Source of the DNA: Bigelowiella natans CCMP2755
Lineage: Eukaryota > Cercozoa > Chlorarachniophyceae
Assembly: GCA_000320545.1 (NCBI GenBank)
Contig: ADNK01000340.1
Location: 1-28,302 of the forward strand
Reading direction: 5' to 3'
Length of the DNA: 28,302 nucleotides
The notes beneath the pieces were generated by a model. That model was not told the DNA's origin. It worked only from the letters and a program-made list of their open reading frames with translations, and did no database searches. Position numbers and translations under genes: made by a program. Of the stretch, positions 11,754-21,282 are shown in pieces. The stretch's first letter is position 1. The number at the start of each line of letters is the position of its first letter.

Positions 11754-12058
11754 CGACTATATATGGGCACAACACGTTCTGTGCTAGTGTTTATGTGTAG
11801 CGATCTTTTCTAGCTAGCTAGCTAGTCTAGTCTAGTACAGGGATATCGTAGTAGTCACACATTTGCGAACGACTGACTGAAATTGAAAAAGAGGCACGCT
11901 AGCACGGACCGCTGCGCGCACCGCACGACATCGACGACAGGCGGGTGCGTGCAGATGCTTTCAAATGCATGTATAGTATGAAACACATGATAGACGAGAC
12001 AAACAGACACAACCTGCTAGGCGCTCTTGGTGCGTAGCCGCTGCTTCCTAGCTTTGCA

Positions 12059-12076
12059 TAGCTCTAGCTAGAGCTA
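12059..12076. repeat. 18-bp perfect palindrome TAGCTCTAGCTAGAGCTA
   Basis: A CTAG-centred palindrome. The related TAGCTCTAGAGCTA lies at 5750-5763 and AGCTCTA-C-TAGAGCT at 5462-5476, so the TAGCTCTA / TAGAGCTA half-site recurs in two separate convergent spacers. Confidence 0.88.
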
Positions 12077-12438
12077 CATTAGGATGATTATTGAAAAGAT
12101 TTAATCACTTCATTACATCCGTCTCACATTTACGAGCGTGGGTATCGCAAAACACTTCGATTCGCTAGCTTGTCACGCACGTCGTGTATCGCTTCCGCTA
12201 CGACACTTTGTGTACGGCAGCAGCTACACAGCTATACAGGCACGTATAAGCCAAGAGTAGTGACGCCAATGCAAGCATTTCGAGCGCACGCACCTACGCG
12301 TATAGGCTCTTTAATCATACTTCTCACAGTGTTGTACCAGCAACGCAAAAAGTAGACTGTTAGCACGCTTGCATTGTCAAAGATATTAAAGTTTCACGAG
12401 CAGTATAGACTTAACCCTAAACACGCAAATGCGATACG

Positions 12439-12810
12439 TCATGGCGGTGCCTTATTGCGGATGACGTTATTGTGTTCGTATGGAGTTGTCCACTCATCAT
12501 AGTCAAGCCGTGTTCTCCCCTGCCTTATATCAAGAAGGGACTGTGCAGCTGCAAAGAGGTGCGGTAAATCTTCGGCAGGATTCAACTTATGAACGGATCT
12601 GAGATGCCTCTTCAAATTGCTATTTTGGCGAAAAGCCCTAGGGCATAATTTACATTCAAACGGTTTTTCTCCAGTATGGACACGGATATGGGCTCGGAGG
12701 TTGGATAATTGAGTGAAGAATTTTTGGCAGTATTCGCATTTATACTCCCGCAGTCTCTTTCCTTGGTCTGGCCCGGGTGGCCGTGGTACGGAGAGGGGGA
12801 TGTTCGTCAC
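12439..12810 (-). CDS. C2H2 zinc-finger protein, last exon
   Basis: The exon follows a good acceptor (ATCTACAG) and encodes 123 residues beginning [14 protein letters not shown], ending in TGA. It has two adjacent C2H2 fingers. The first is C-x2-C-x12-H-x3-H ([10 protein letters not shown]...HIRVH), followed by the standard linker TGEKPF. The second is C-x2-C-x12-H-x4-H ([10 protein letters not shown]...HLRSVH). A tail of about 55 residues with no known motif follows. Two Kruppel-type fingers predict sequence-specific DNA binding in the nucleus. The exon begins with GTG and has no upstream ATG in frame, so the N-terminus must lie in one or more exons to the right. I could not place them: no donor between 12820 and 13300 joins in the right phase without a stop. 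The gene is therefore partial as annotated. Confidence 0.85.
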   Translation of the reverse strand: MTNIPLSVPRPPGPDQGKRLREYKCEYCQKFFTQLSNLRAHIRVHTGEKPFECKLCPRAFRQNSNLKRHLRSVHKLNPAEDLPHLFAAAQSLLDIRQGRTRLDYDEWTTPYEHNNVIRNKAPP

Positions 12811-13762
12811 CTGTAGATGTTGAATGAAAGTCAGGGGTCACTCTCAGTTACACATTGGTCTTCTAATGTACAACCATCTAGTCGCGGCAAAAAGCGTAGA
12901 TTCACTGTTCACTTAGTTTTTGTCCCCTGTACACGGAAGCTTCCTTCTCTTGATACGGCTCGCAAGAGCTGAAAGATGAGTTGAGGAAACCGCTTGAAGA
13001 TGAATAGGGCTCGCAGGAACGAACACAGTCGAAGCCTTCCGTGTGAATATTTGGAAGGAACGAAGATTGCAGTAGGTAGAGGGCACGAGCTTCGCCTCGA
13101 GATTGCAGAATCAGTCGCTCCTCGCACAAAAGATCGCCTGGATTTCAACATGTGCCAACCTAGAACCGGGTAGCAACCGCATTTCACATCGGCGGAGCAG
13201 GTGGGTTCGAGCACGCGACTCATTTTGCGCAATTGAAAAGCAATAAGTGCTCGGAAAACCGGGCTTTTGCTCATCCGGAAGAAATTTCAAGGGAATTTCA
13301 TGAAAAAGATTCTCATTCTGCGACTTTGCCTGGAAAAATTGCCTTCCGCATAAAAAACGCCTTTGTGTACAATCTGGTCTGGGGGAGGGGGATCAACATC
13401 AGAGTGCCGCTATTCTTGGCGATCAAATCTGACCTAAAACGGCCTAAATTTTCTCGTTTCGCCAGCCTCACAGCAGGTGTGTTCGCAGGAAGACGCGAAA
13501 GATCATTCAGAATAACAAGAACCATTTTTGCGGCTGGCAGTGGGTTTTGAGGCAGCTCATATCCAGCTGATGTTTTTCGATGTTTTCCCGGCAATTTTTG
13601 TTCTAGGTTGTCGTTGCATGAAAAAGGCTGCTATATTATCGTCGCAGGATTAAAACTAAGGCGGTTTTTACCAGATCACGTTTTTGGAGGTTCTCATTCC
13701 GATAGTAGATTTGTTGGATCCAGACACACAGAACTAGATCTACTGGGGGACGACGTTTTATC
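12811..13762. promoter_or_regulatory. Divergent region between C2H2 and ECH-family genes
   Basis: Should hold the missing 5' exon(s) of the C2H2 gene and both promoters. Open frames exist on both strands between 12902 and 13594, but none has an ATG start, recognisable motif and matching splice phase together. A short exon starting at an ATG near 13221 on the minus strand (MSRVLEPTC...) is a weak candidate for the C2H2 start. Confidence 0.4.
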
Positions 13763-16074
13763 ATGAGGAAATGGATACTGGGCCTCGCACGGCACCGTGC
13801 TCAGCCAATACGTGGATGCTTCAGAAGGCGCGGGCTCGTGCCTCGTCCCTCTGCTTCATTCTCGTCTTTAGTTCAAGAAACTGTCACGTTAGACATGGAG
13901 GTGGTGGGCAATGATCTGATGCTTGTATCTATTTCCGGGTTGAGAACACTCCTACGTCTTTGTCCGCTCTGTATCTCTGCTCATACAGGACAGTGGAAAA
14001 GTGGGGGTTTTGACTCTAAACAGGCCTGGAGTTCTCAACGCAATGACTGTTGAAATGGGGGAGGCGTTCCAGTCTCAGGTAATCGCATTCTTGCTGGAGA
14101 AAAGATCGACTATGAAAAGATCGTGGTTTTCAACACCTATCCAGCTCTCCAATCTTCCCGACTCTACCCGTTGTTTGGTCCTCACAGGAGCAGGAAGAGC
14201 ATTCTCTGCTGGGGGGTAAGTTCGATACAGATTTGTATTAAATCAATAGCACAGCACTCACATATTTTTGTGCGTTGCAGGGACCTGGAATTTCTATACG
14301 CACGTGCCAACGACACGCCGCATAGCAACAGTAATCTATGATCTTAGGTTTCGATTATATATTTCTTAATTCGTCGCATGGTTATCGCACAGCCCAGGAA
14401 ATGCTTCGATTCTACGCTCGCTTTCTCTGCCTCAGAGACGTGAAGGTGTTCGCACACTTGCACTCCTTTCCATCTCCACTTTCTTTATCATCGTTGCCAT
14501 CGCATTCATGAAGATTCTGCCAGGCGCACTAGGCATGCTTTGAAAGCATTTGATATAGATTAAGTAGCACATACATCGGATTGGATTTCGGTTTGGCGCA
14601 AAAATCCCACCCTTGATCTGCGTTTTAGGTTCCAGTGATATCGGCCATTAACGGCGCTGCGGTTGGGGCGGGACTATGCTTAGCAATGGCTACTGATATC
14701 AGGTGATGTGCAACCAATTATCTCTGCTATCCTGTAAATTCACCAAGTGTGTATGTGTGTGTGTGTGTGTGCATATTATATATTTTCATTTCAGTTACCA
14801 TTGCATGTAATATTCATGTATGTGCATGTGTTTATGCTGTTGTTTTTTTCTATCGTATCTGCATCATGCTCAGGATTACCTACAATGACTGCAACTTACA
14901 ATTTCCGTTCGCCAGCTTGGGCCTGCACCCAGGTTTGCATAATGAGGAAAATAAAGAATGTAAGACATGAAAATATTATCACACGCCGAGACTCTGATCG
15001 AGTCGTATCACACATGCTTCTACCCCATATATTCACGTTGTTGTCCGCAGGGATGGGTGCCACGTTTTTCCTCCCGAGAGTTGCAGGCTATGAGGTCAGT
15101 TATCACGTCGGTAAAATATTGCCCAATTCCAATGTCATTGAAAGTGAGTGCGTTGGATCCACTATTTCTTCGCTCGTTTTCCGTTTAATGCGGTTGTGTG
15201 TTCTCACCAACTCCAACAAACAGGCAGCTACGCGACTGCTATTGACCGGGGAAAGTATCACAGGGGCTAAGGTAAGAAGAGCGTTTGGCGTCGAGCTTTC
15301 TGTGTGTACGTGCTCCCGCTTACTTGACGAACAAAACCATAGGCGAAGGAGTTAGGTATGGTTTCAGAATGCATGGAACGACAGGATGAGGTGGTCACGA
15401 AAGCCTTAGAGGTACTTGGCTTCAATAAGATAATGTTTCCAGATACATTCCTTGTCGCCTTCACGATTTTTAGCTTTATCCTTTCACGCATCATCCCAGG
15501 TCGCAAGCATGATAGCCCGAAACCCGACTACAGGAATTGAAACGTGTCTCAAGACTCTTCGCTCCCAACAAGATTCGGTACTGTTATAGTGATGAGGAGC
15601 TGCAGCTACTGGGAGGATATCAGCAGCTCTAACGCTAGCGACTCTATGCAGCCAGGGATAGGAATTTCCGACAAAACGCCATATTTATTGCTATTATGTA
15701 CTAATGAAAACACTGATAATAACGCAATAGATATACTGCGATAAGTTCAAAGATATTATTTCAATCTCACTTTTGTCCCCGCCCAACATCTCAAGGCTGT
15801 AAATGGATTGCAAGGAGCACTAATGCGTGAAGCTGATGCACAAGCATCCTGCTATGCAACCGAGGTTTGATACTTTATCTAGATTATTATAACAATAAAA
15901 ACGAAAAACTCCCTCGCTCCATCGTCCACTCTTACACCATTTCCGGGATATTTTGAATCCTTGCTGCTACTTTGAAAAACGATCCGTTGTGGCATCTGGC
16001 AGGACTTGATGAACAGGCTGATTGCAACGACTAAGGCAATTGCAGAGAGGAAAGCGGCGAAAAACAAAAAGTAA
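13763..16074 (+). CDS. Enoyl-CoA hydratase/isomerase family protein, mitochondrial
   Basis: Thirteen exons join in phase: 13763-13938, 13994-14078, 14145-14215, 14281-14330, 14393-14445, 14629-14702, 14874-14932, 15051-15094, 15224-15271, 15343-15411, 15500-15577, 15796-15864 and 16003-16074, giving 315 residues. The first 40 residues are Arg-rich without acids (MRKWILGLARHRAQPIRG...), a typical mitochondrial presequence. The crotonase fold follows: VGVLTLNRPGVLNAMT, GAGRAFSAGGDL (first oxyanion-hole loop, about 101-112), VPVISAINGAAVGAG (second, about 146-160) and LHPGMGATFFLPR (187-199). It ends in a Lys-rich tail (RKAAKNKK). Crotonases act on acyl-CoA thioesters, as hydratases, isomerases, hydrolases or decarboxylases. 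At the positions of the hydratase catalytic glutamates this protein appears to have Cys (GLCLAM) and Phe (FPFASLG), so simple enoyl-CoA hydration is doubtful. The exact reaction is unknown. Confidence 0.9.
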
Positions 16075-16080
16075 GTATCA

Positions 16081-16092
16081 CATGCTAGCATG
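16081..16092. repeat. 12-bp palindrome CATGCTAGCATG, copy 4
   Basis: Perfect copy only 7 bp after the TAA of the ECH-family gene, so it must lie in its 3' UTR if the transcript ends further on. Confidence 0.9.
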
Positions 16093-16354
16093 GGCATCGC
16101 AACGCAACGGTACATAATGCTGGAATACTTTATAGTGTAACACAGAGCGCGCATCGTATCACCTACTGCAATAAAAGATGGCACTTGGCTGTGCATCATG
16201 GCTATTACTACATCGCCAGCACACGTACGTATGGATGCTAGGTTAGCCTAGCTAGCTAGCAAGGCGAGCTAGCGAGGCTCATTGATGCTTATGTCTGGTA
16301 GGTCGTCCCCTATCTACATATATAGCTATCTAGCTATGCATGAGTGCACTATAT

Positions 16355-16372
16355 ATGCTAGCTAGCTAGCAT
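16355..16372. repeat. 18-bp perfect palindrome ATGCTAGCTAGCTAGCAT
   Basis: An expanded version of the CATGCTAGCATG core, with GCTA inserted as extra units. It suggests that the palindromes grow or shrink by the GCTA/CTAG unit. Confidence 0.88.
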
Positions 16373-17001
16373 CGCATATGCATGTGCTTTTTCCTTGGAC
16401 GAAGAAAGTGTTGCTATCTACTAGCAATGTTATATTATGCAACTTTCATGATGAATGTCACATCTTATTTGATCATGCTTCTAGCTTGCCATCGCATGAT
16501 ACGCAAGCCCAGCTGGCCAGTAATAATGCACCTATATATATTGCAAAGAATTGTCGAACGATACGCGCAAGGCTCGCTAACACGAACTTCATGCAAGCCG
16601 TATCGCAGGAATGAGCGAGTGGGCATTGACTAGCTCACATAATTAATAATGATACGCTATCTATAATATCATACACGTAGCATAGGGCAAATATGTAATA
16701 TCGTGTTCAATAATAATTTCGAGCCGCGGAGTGAAGAGCGTGGAAATGCCGCCACAAACATAAGTGTACCATTTCCAATGGTTTCATGGTTTAAAAAGCA
16801 TATATCTTCAGGGAATCATTATGCTTCTGCGTCGTAGTCCATTCCCGGTAAACAATCGTGTATTGTGTGCTAAGCATCCATCAAGACGTCCCGGCCAATA
16901 TTCTTTCCTTCTCCCAACACTCTTACTGACCGAAATCACTGCGTAAAAAACGCATAGTCGTGGAGATAAAGGGGTCAGGCGAGGGTATAGCTTGTCACAT
17001 A

Positions 17002-18299
17002 TTAAGCAGGGCAGCCAGTCTGGTCAACATCGTTGAGAACGCTGATGTCGAAGCCCTTCTCCTTGGCAATCGCCCGAACCTTCTTCACGATCGCTTCATC
17101 GCGTGTTTGCTGGCGGGTGAGAATCCAAAGGCCTGCGTTGTTGACGCCGGTACCAGTGCGGCATCCTTCAGCTCCTTCCTTAGTTGGCTGGCCTCCAGAT
17201 ACAAGCGCATAGCCCTCCTTATCATCGAATGCAACAATCCAATAGGGCCCAGCAGCGAATTGTGGGAGAAAGCATGGCGCGACGTGAAGCTTTGCAGGAT
17301 CCGCGGTCTTGTCTTCTGCAGCGCAGATGCTCACTTGATGTATAGTCTTCTTGTCCGCCTCGTAAGCTTTGTTATGAACATCGATCGTGTAGCCGAAAAT
17401 GCCTTTGTTCGAACGCTTAGAGTATTGAGCCGACACGCAGTAGTTCTGCGAGCTTGGCAGATAAGAGACTTCCATCTGCTGCTGAATGTACCACTTCTGT
17501 GAGATGTAGCTATCGAGGTCAAATCCTTCCTGCGTGCTGATGGGAGAACATTCTGATGCAGAGACTTTTTCCGTGACTACGCATTTCGACTTATCATTCT
17601 GCGAGCAAGAATCAAAGGATTCGGTGTAGGAGAAATCAGTGTGTGCGACGGGGCATCCGTCTTGGCTCCCGCACCACAGTAAATGTAGGTCGCAGTAGTT
17701 GGTTGAGTAGTCAACCACTGAAAAGACTTGCGATTCGGAGCAGGCATCGACCTCGCAAGAAGATCCAGCACCGTTTAAAGTGAATTTTTGCTAAGCACAA
17801 CGAGGTAAGCACCACACCAAGAGGAATGAGATATAAGAACTATGCGATGTTCAAGTTAATATATTAGAAGAAACTTGTTGTTAGTGATTTTGTACCAGAT
17901 CAGTATATTTCCCGTTGCCAGTAACCCTTTGGGTTGTGAGCACTGAAGACTGGGGAGAGCCGCTGGTCAAGGTGTACGTTCCCCCCTATGAAAAAACAAA
18001 AAAATACTTGTCATCTTAAAAGATTTTCCAACCATTTCTACATCCCCACTTGAAGAATGGCAGGGTGGGCGCATTTAAGTTTGTAAGCAGAATTGCATCA
18101 ACATCATTACGTTGTGCGGATCCTTCCATCCATTCTCGCCGTTAATTCGGGCGATCATCTCAGTAGCAACTTCCTGGCAAGAGTTTCCAGGAAATTTAAC
18201 TGTCATCGAGCATTTGGCGTGCACGAAAGACTTCGATCCCGGGCATGAGATCGCCGTGGAGAGGAGAGGGAGAAGAGCGAAAGAGACGAGGCGGGCCAT
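17002..18299 (-). CDS. Secreted lipocalin / violaxanthin de-epoxidase-like protein
   Basis: Three exons join in phase 0: 18111-18299, 17896-17985 and 17002-17790, giving 355 residues. A signal peptide (MARLVSFALLPLLSTAIS) starts the protein. A Cys-containing N-terminal module follows (HAKCSMTVKFPGNSC, GWKDPHNGGTYTL, GKYTDLQKFTL). A second Cys-rich part (about 105-170, many Cys) leads into a lipocalin-like barrel: KWYIQQQM (Trp193), PYWIVAFDDKEGYALVSGG (about 276-294), then GLWILTRQ near 313. The C-terminal part resembles violaxanthin de-epoxidase and VDE-related proteins of algae, where the lipocalin fold binds a xanthophyll. The N-terminal part does not look like the VDE Cys-rich domain, and there is no acidic C-terminal domain. 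Binding of a lipid or pigment in the secretory route or plastid lumen is inference. It is head-to-head with the tail-anchored protein gene. Confidence 0.75.
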
Positions 18300-18478
18300 T
18301 ATAGATCGACTCAGATTGTAAGATATATCATCAGAATCGTTGTTTCGGAGTCCTTACAAAATATTTTGTAAATTATACCTGCGACAACAATAAATTGGTT
18401 AATCATTCAGAATTCTCCGACCGATGGACCAAATTTTTTTTGAGAATTGCCGACTCACGTTTTCCAAGAAGGTGCAAC
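18300..18478. promoter_or_regulatory. Compact divergent promoter
   Basis: Only 179 bp lie between the start codons of the lipocalin-like gene and the putative tail-anchored protein gene. It is AT-rich (about 18350-18445), with TTTTGTAAATTATA around 18364-18378. Such spacing suggests a shared bidirectional promoter, provided the first exon of the plus-strand gene is right. Confidence 0.5.
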
Positions 18479-19383
18479 ATGAGCATGGGTATGGATTTCT
18501 CCGAAAGAGACGCTGTGACATATCCATATGCGACATGGAATCCTTCTTACCGTAGGCATCTAACAGCCGCTGTAAGTTGGTTGCAATAATTCGTAAAGAC
18601 AAATTCCACCATTGGATTCCGGTTCATTGAAAATGAAATATACTTAGTTTTGTGGATGCGACATTATTTATTCGTAAAAGATGAACAAGATATCCAACAG
18701 AGAAGTAGTATAATTACATAGCAATTTACTACTACGACATTGATTATGCATCTGTAACGGCAAAAGTTTATCGTTGTCTTCCGTTTCAACAGATCCGAGT
18801 GTGAATGACCAAGTTAGCTTCGAAGTTTTTCGCTCAAATAGTTTCATTATCAGGTAGCCGGCTCGGAAGATCTTTGATGAAATATGTATATGAAAGTATC
18901 AAATCAATGACAGGAAGTTTTATGCTTAAAAATATGCCTAATATTATCGTTCGGCATTACATTGAAGATCGGGAATTTCGTCTCATTCATCGCTCCCAGC
19001 CATCCATCTGTCGTACGCTTCGCTACCTTCGCGTTCGATTGAAGAGCCATGGATGGAGGAGGGAGTGAAGTTCCTGATCACAAGCCAGTTGGAGGTGTCC
19101 CTGCTCGAAAACCGACTGTCATGGCATCTGCAGAAGGCAAATCAGGTCCTTACGACAGATAATAAGATTGTGAATGCGAGGAGTACGTGCATTCGTTCGA
19201 ATGTACTTGCATCGTATTACTTACTCAACCGTCGCGGAATCTAAAATTAAGTTTGCATCTTGAACAAACATGTGCTTCGTTGCGAACACTGCACTTGAAG
19301 ATGCAAAGGCGAAGCTTCTGTTCAAAAGGCCAGAAGCACGGAGGTAGGTAAAGGGAAATAGTGAGGAAAAGTATGACGGGTGT

Positions 19384-19422
<39 letters not shown>

Positions 19423-19436
19423 TTCATCCAAGTAAA

Positions 19437-19487
<51 letters not shown>

Positions 19488-19962
19488 GAATCGATGAGTT
19501 CATGCATTTATGCATTCGCGATGTATATTTCCCTATCCGACTGTATTTCTGTCGGTATCCATCACATATTGAACTGACATGCTTAATTTTGATACAGCTT
19601 TAATTGCCTGGCGGTGGTCGAGTGGTGTGGAGGTGTTAGGCAAATAGCAGAGATAGAAGAAGAAGAAGAAGAAGAAGAAGAAGAAGAAGAAGAATGGAAC
19701 TAACCTATCGTTTCTAAATCTGCCTTCATCTACTTTTCCCTCGTCACATTTACTTTCGCTACGGAAAGCTTACGAGTATGACACTACATGAAGTCGATAT
19801 CGCCAATACCATCCTTCCCTAACTATAGGAAAGGCGGGCGGAATGACTTACAATCTGGACGAGGTCAAGGCGAAGATAAAGGCGAGTGATACAGGATATA
19901 AGATCCTTATAATTGCAACGACGATGCTGATTCTCATGACCATTATCGCTTATTCCGGCTAG
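18479..19962 (+). CDS. Putative tail-anchored membrane protein
   Basis: Proposed exons: 18479-18571 (ATG; MSMGMDFSERDAVTYPYATW..., donor GTAAGT), a short exon ending at a GTAGCC donor near 18857, 19000-19182, 19301-19343, 19598-19632 (35 nt) and 19829-19962 (TAG). The last four join in matching phase. The middle exon encodes a helical, Leu/Glu-rich stretch (SQLEVSLLENRLSWHLQKAN). The last encodes LDEVKAKIKASDTGYK, then one hydrophobic helix (ILIIATTMLILMTIIAYSG) that ends the protein, the pattern of a tail-anchored protein such as SNAREs. No SNARE motif is clear, so the family is not recognised. The second exon is weak: the strongest acceptor (TTTCAACAG at 18792) gives a stop in frame, and a poorer one near 18816 must be used. 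Introns hold CT, TA and GAA repeats. Confidence 0.5.
19387..19484. repeat. (CT)n and (TA)n microsatellites
   Basis: CT at 19387-19419 and TA at 19440-19484, both in the intron 19344-19597 of the putative tail-anchored protein gene. Confidence 0.9.
19656..19694. repeat. (GAA)n repeat
   Basis: About 13 GAA units in the next intron (19633-19828) of the same gene. No reading frame through it is supported. Confidence 0.9.
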
Positions 19963-20162
19963 CCTTCGTTTTTTTCGATGTACACTTTAATGGGAAGAGG
20001 CCACTTTCTTCAAGTTGGGATTGCTGCTGAGCTTTTTCATAACACAGAAGGGTATGTTTGTAAAACGGAGGCGACCTTCCATCTTCGTAGGATCAGGTAC
20101 TTGTTTCATTGCTTACCTTGCGTAGCTTTCGTTCTCATCAGAGTCCTTCAATACCTAGGCGA

Positions 20163-21197
20163 TGGTAGGATCTTCTGCGTCCATCCTTTCAGCAAAGGTC
20201 GAAATGAAAACAGAAAATGAATATTAAAGAACATTCATATGTTTAATCTGGTTGGGAAAAGGGAGCTTAGTGCGCAGCAGGGTACTGTGGGCTCTGTGTA
20301 GTTAGAGCTCACATTTATCCGTTAACATTAGCATGCGAACTTGCTCTTACACCAGCTGAATTTATTCGATAAACGGTAGGGTCTCACTATAACTGGCAGT
20401 GCTCTACAGGGTGATAAACTACTCCTTTATTTGCTATTACGTTTGGATCTTTGGCTCCCTTGATGCTAATGTGGAAGCCTACTTTGTAACCTAAACACAT
20501 GGAAAATAAGGGGGGGGGGGGGGGGAGCGCGCATTAACTACGCTCAATTTATACGTGTATTTGCAAGATATTGTCAGAAGATTCTCCCCATACGTCGACC
20601 AAAAAGGTTCTTTCCATATTTCAAAGCCATATTCATATATCTAAAGATCTTCTGATGTTGTTCTATATATTACTCGAACATGCATATTCATTAAACGGAA
20701 GGATCTACTACGAATCGTTCCTCAAGGGATTGCCTCCCGCGCCCATCCTTGTTGTCCTGTCTATGGACGGGTAAGGCAACATTCAAATCTCAGAATCTTG
20801 ATTGAACTAAATGTATATAAAAAATATATGTATATGATTTCTTATTTTCGTTTTTTTTTATACTATTATTTTGCGATTATAATCGCTAAAACTCTATGGA
20901 CTTTACTCTCTATATGTTTGTCATTTGCATCATTGGTTATTCTAGAACGTTAATAGCTTGGGATGCCGAAAGCAAGCGCCCCTCCCCTCTCGCACAGGAC
21001 ACGACGCATGAGGTTTGTTGATATTACTTTACTCATGAAAGTTATACAGCAGAAAATGCCAAAATTACCAAAGCGATTGTTGACCGAATCTGGCTAACAA
21101 TGACGCTACAAAAACTGTATTCAGGACGCAATAAACTGCGGTATGATTCTGGAAAATAGCAAGGTTGAAGAGCAAATCTACACCGCGCGCGCGCGCG

Positions 21198-21282
<85 letters not shown>

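Larger units (their letters stand above)
11202..12438. other. Second convergent spacer rich in palindromes
   Basis: Lies between the 3' ends of the RBM25-like gene and the C2H2 gene. No recognisable gene; a 61-codon open frame at 12170-12355 has no motif. Perfect palindromes are CTAGCTAGCTAGCTAG (11810-11825), TAGCTCTAGCTAGAGCTA (12059-12076), CTCCAGATCT-C-AGATCTGGAG (11733-11753) and CATGCTAGCATG (11623-11634). GCATGC, TGCA and CTAG recur throughout. Confidence 0.7.
16075..17001. other. Third convergent spacer rich in palindromes
   Basis: Between the ends of the ECH-family and lipocalin-like genes. No convincing coding sequence. CATGCTAGCATG starts 7 bp after the ECH stop codon. CTAGCTAGCTAG occurs near 16249-16260, GAGCTAGCGAG near 16266, and ATGCTAGCTAGCTAGCAT at 16355-16372. 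TATAGCTATCTAGCTATGCATG (21-22 nt of alternating four-base blocks) lies near 16320. From about 16640 on the sequence returns to ordinary composition. Confidence 0.7.

Noticed and set aside
13233-13594. Overlapping open frames on both strands (105 and 93 codons)
   Set aside because: Neither has recognisable motifs, and the minus-strand frame begins at TTG. They could hide an exon of the C2H2 gene, but splice phases did not fit.
14746-14771. GT-rich open frame (MCMCVCVCAYY...) after the ECH exon
   Set aside because: It is an intron microsatellite; exon 7 begins at 14874 in the phase required by the crotonase sequence.
16960-17502. 180-codon plus-strand frame
   Set aside because: Shadow of the lipocalin-like exon on the minus strand, which has a signal peptide, matching introns and clear motifs.
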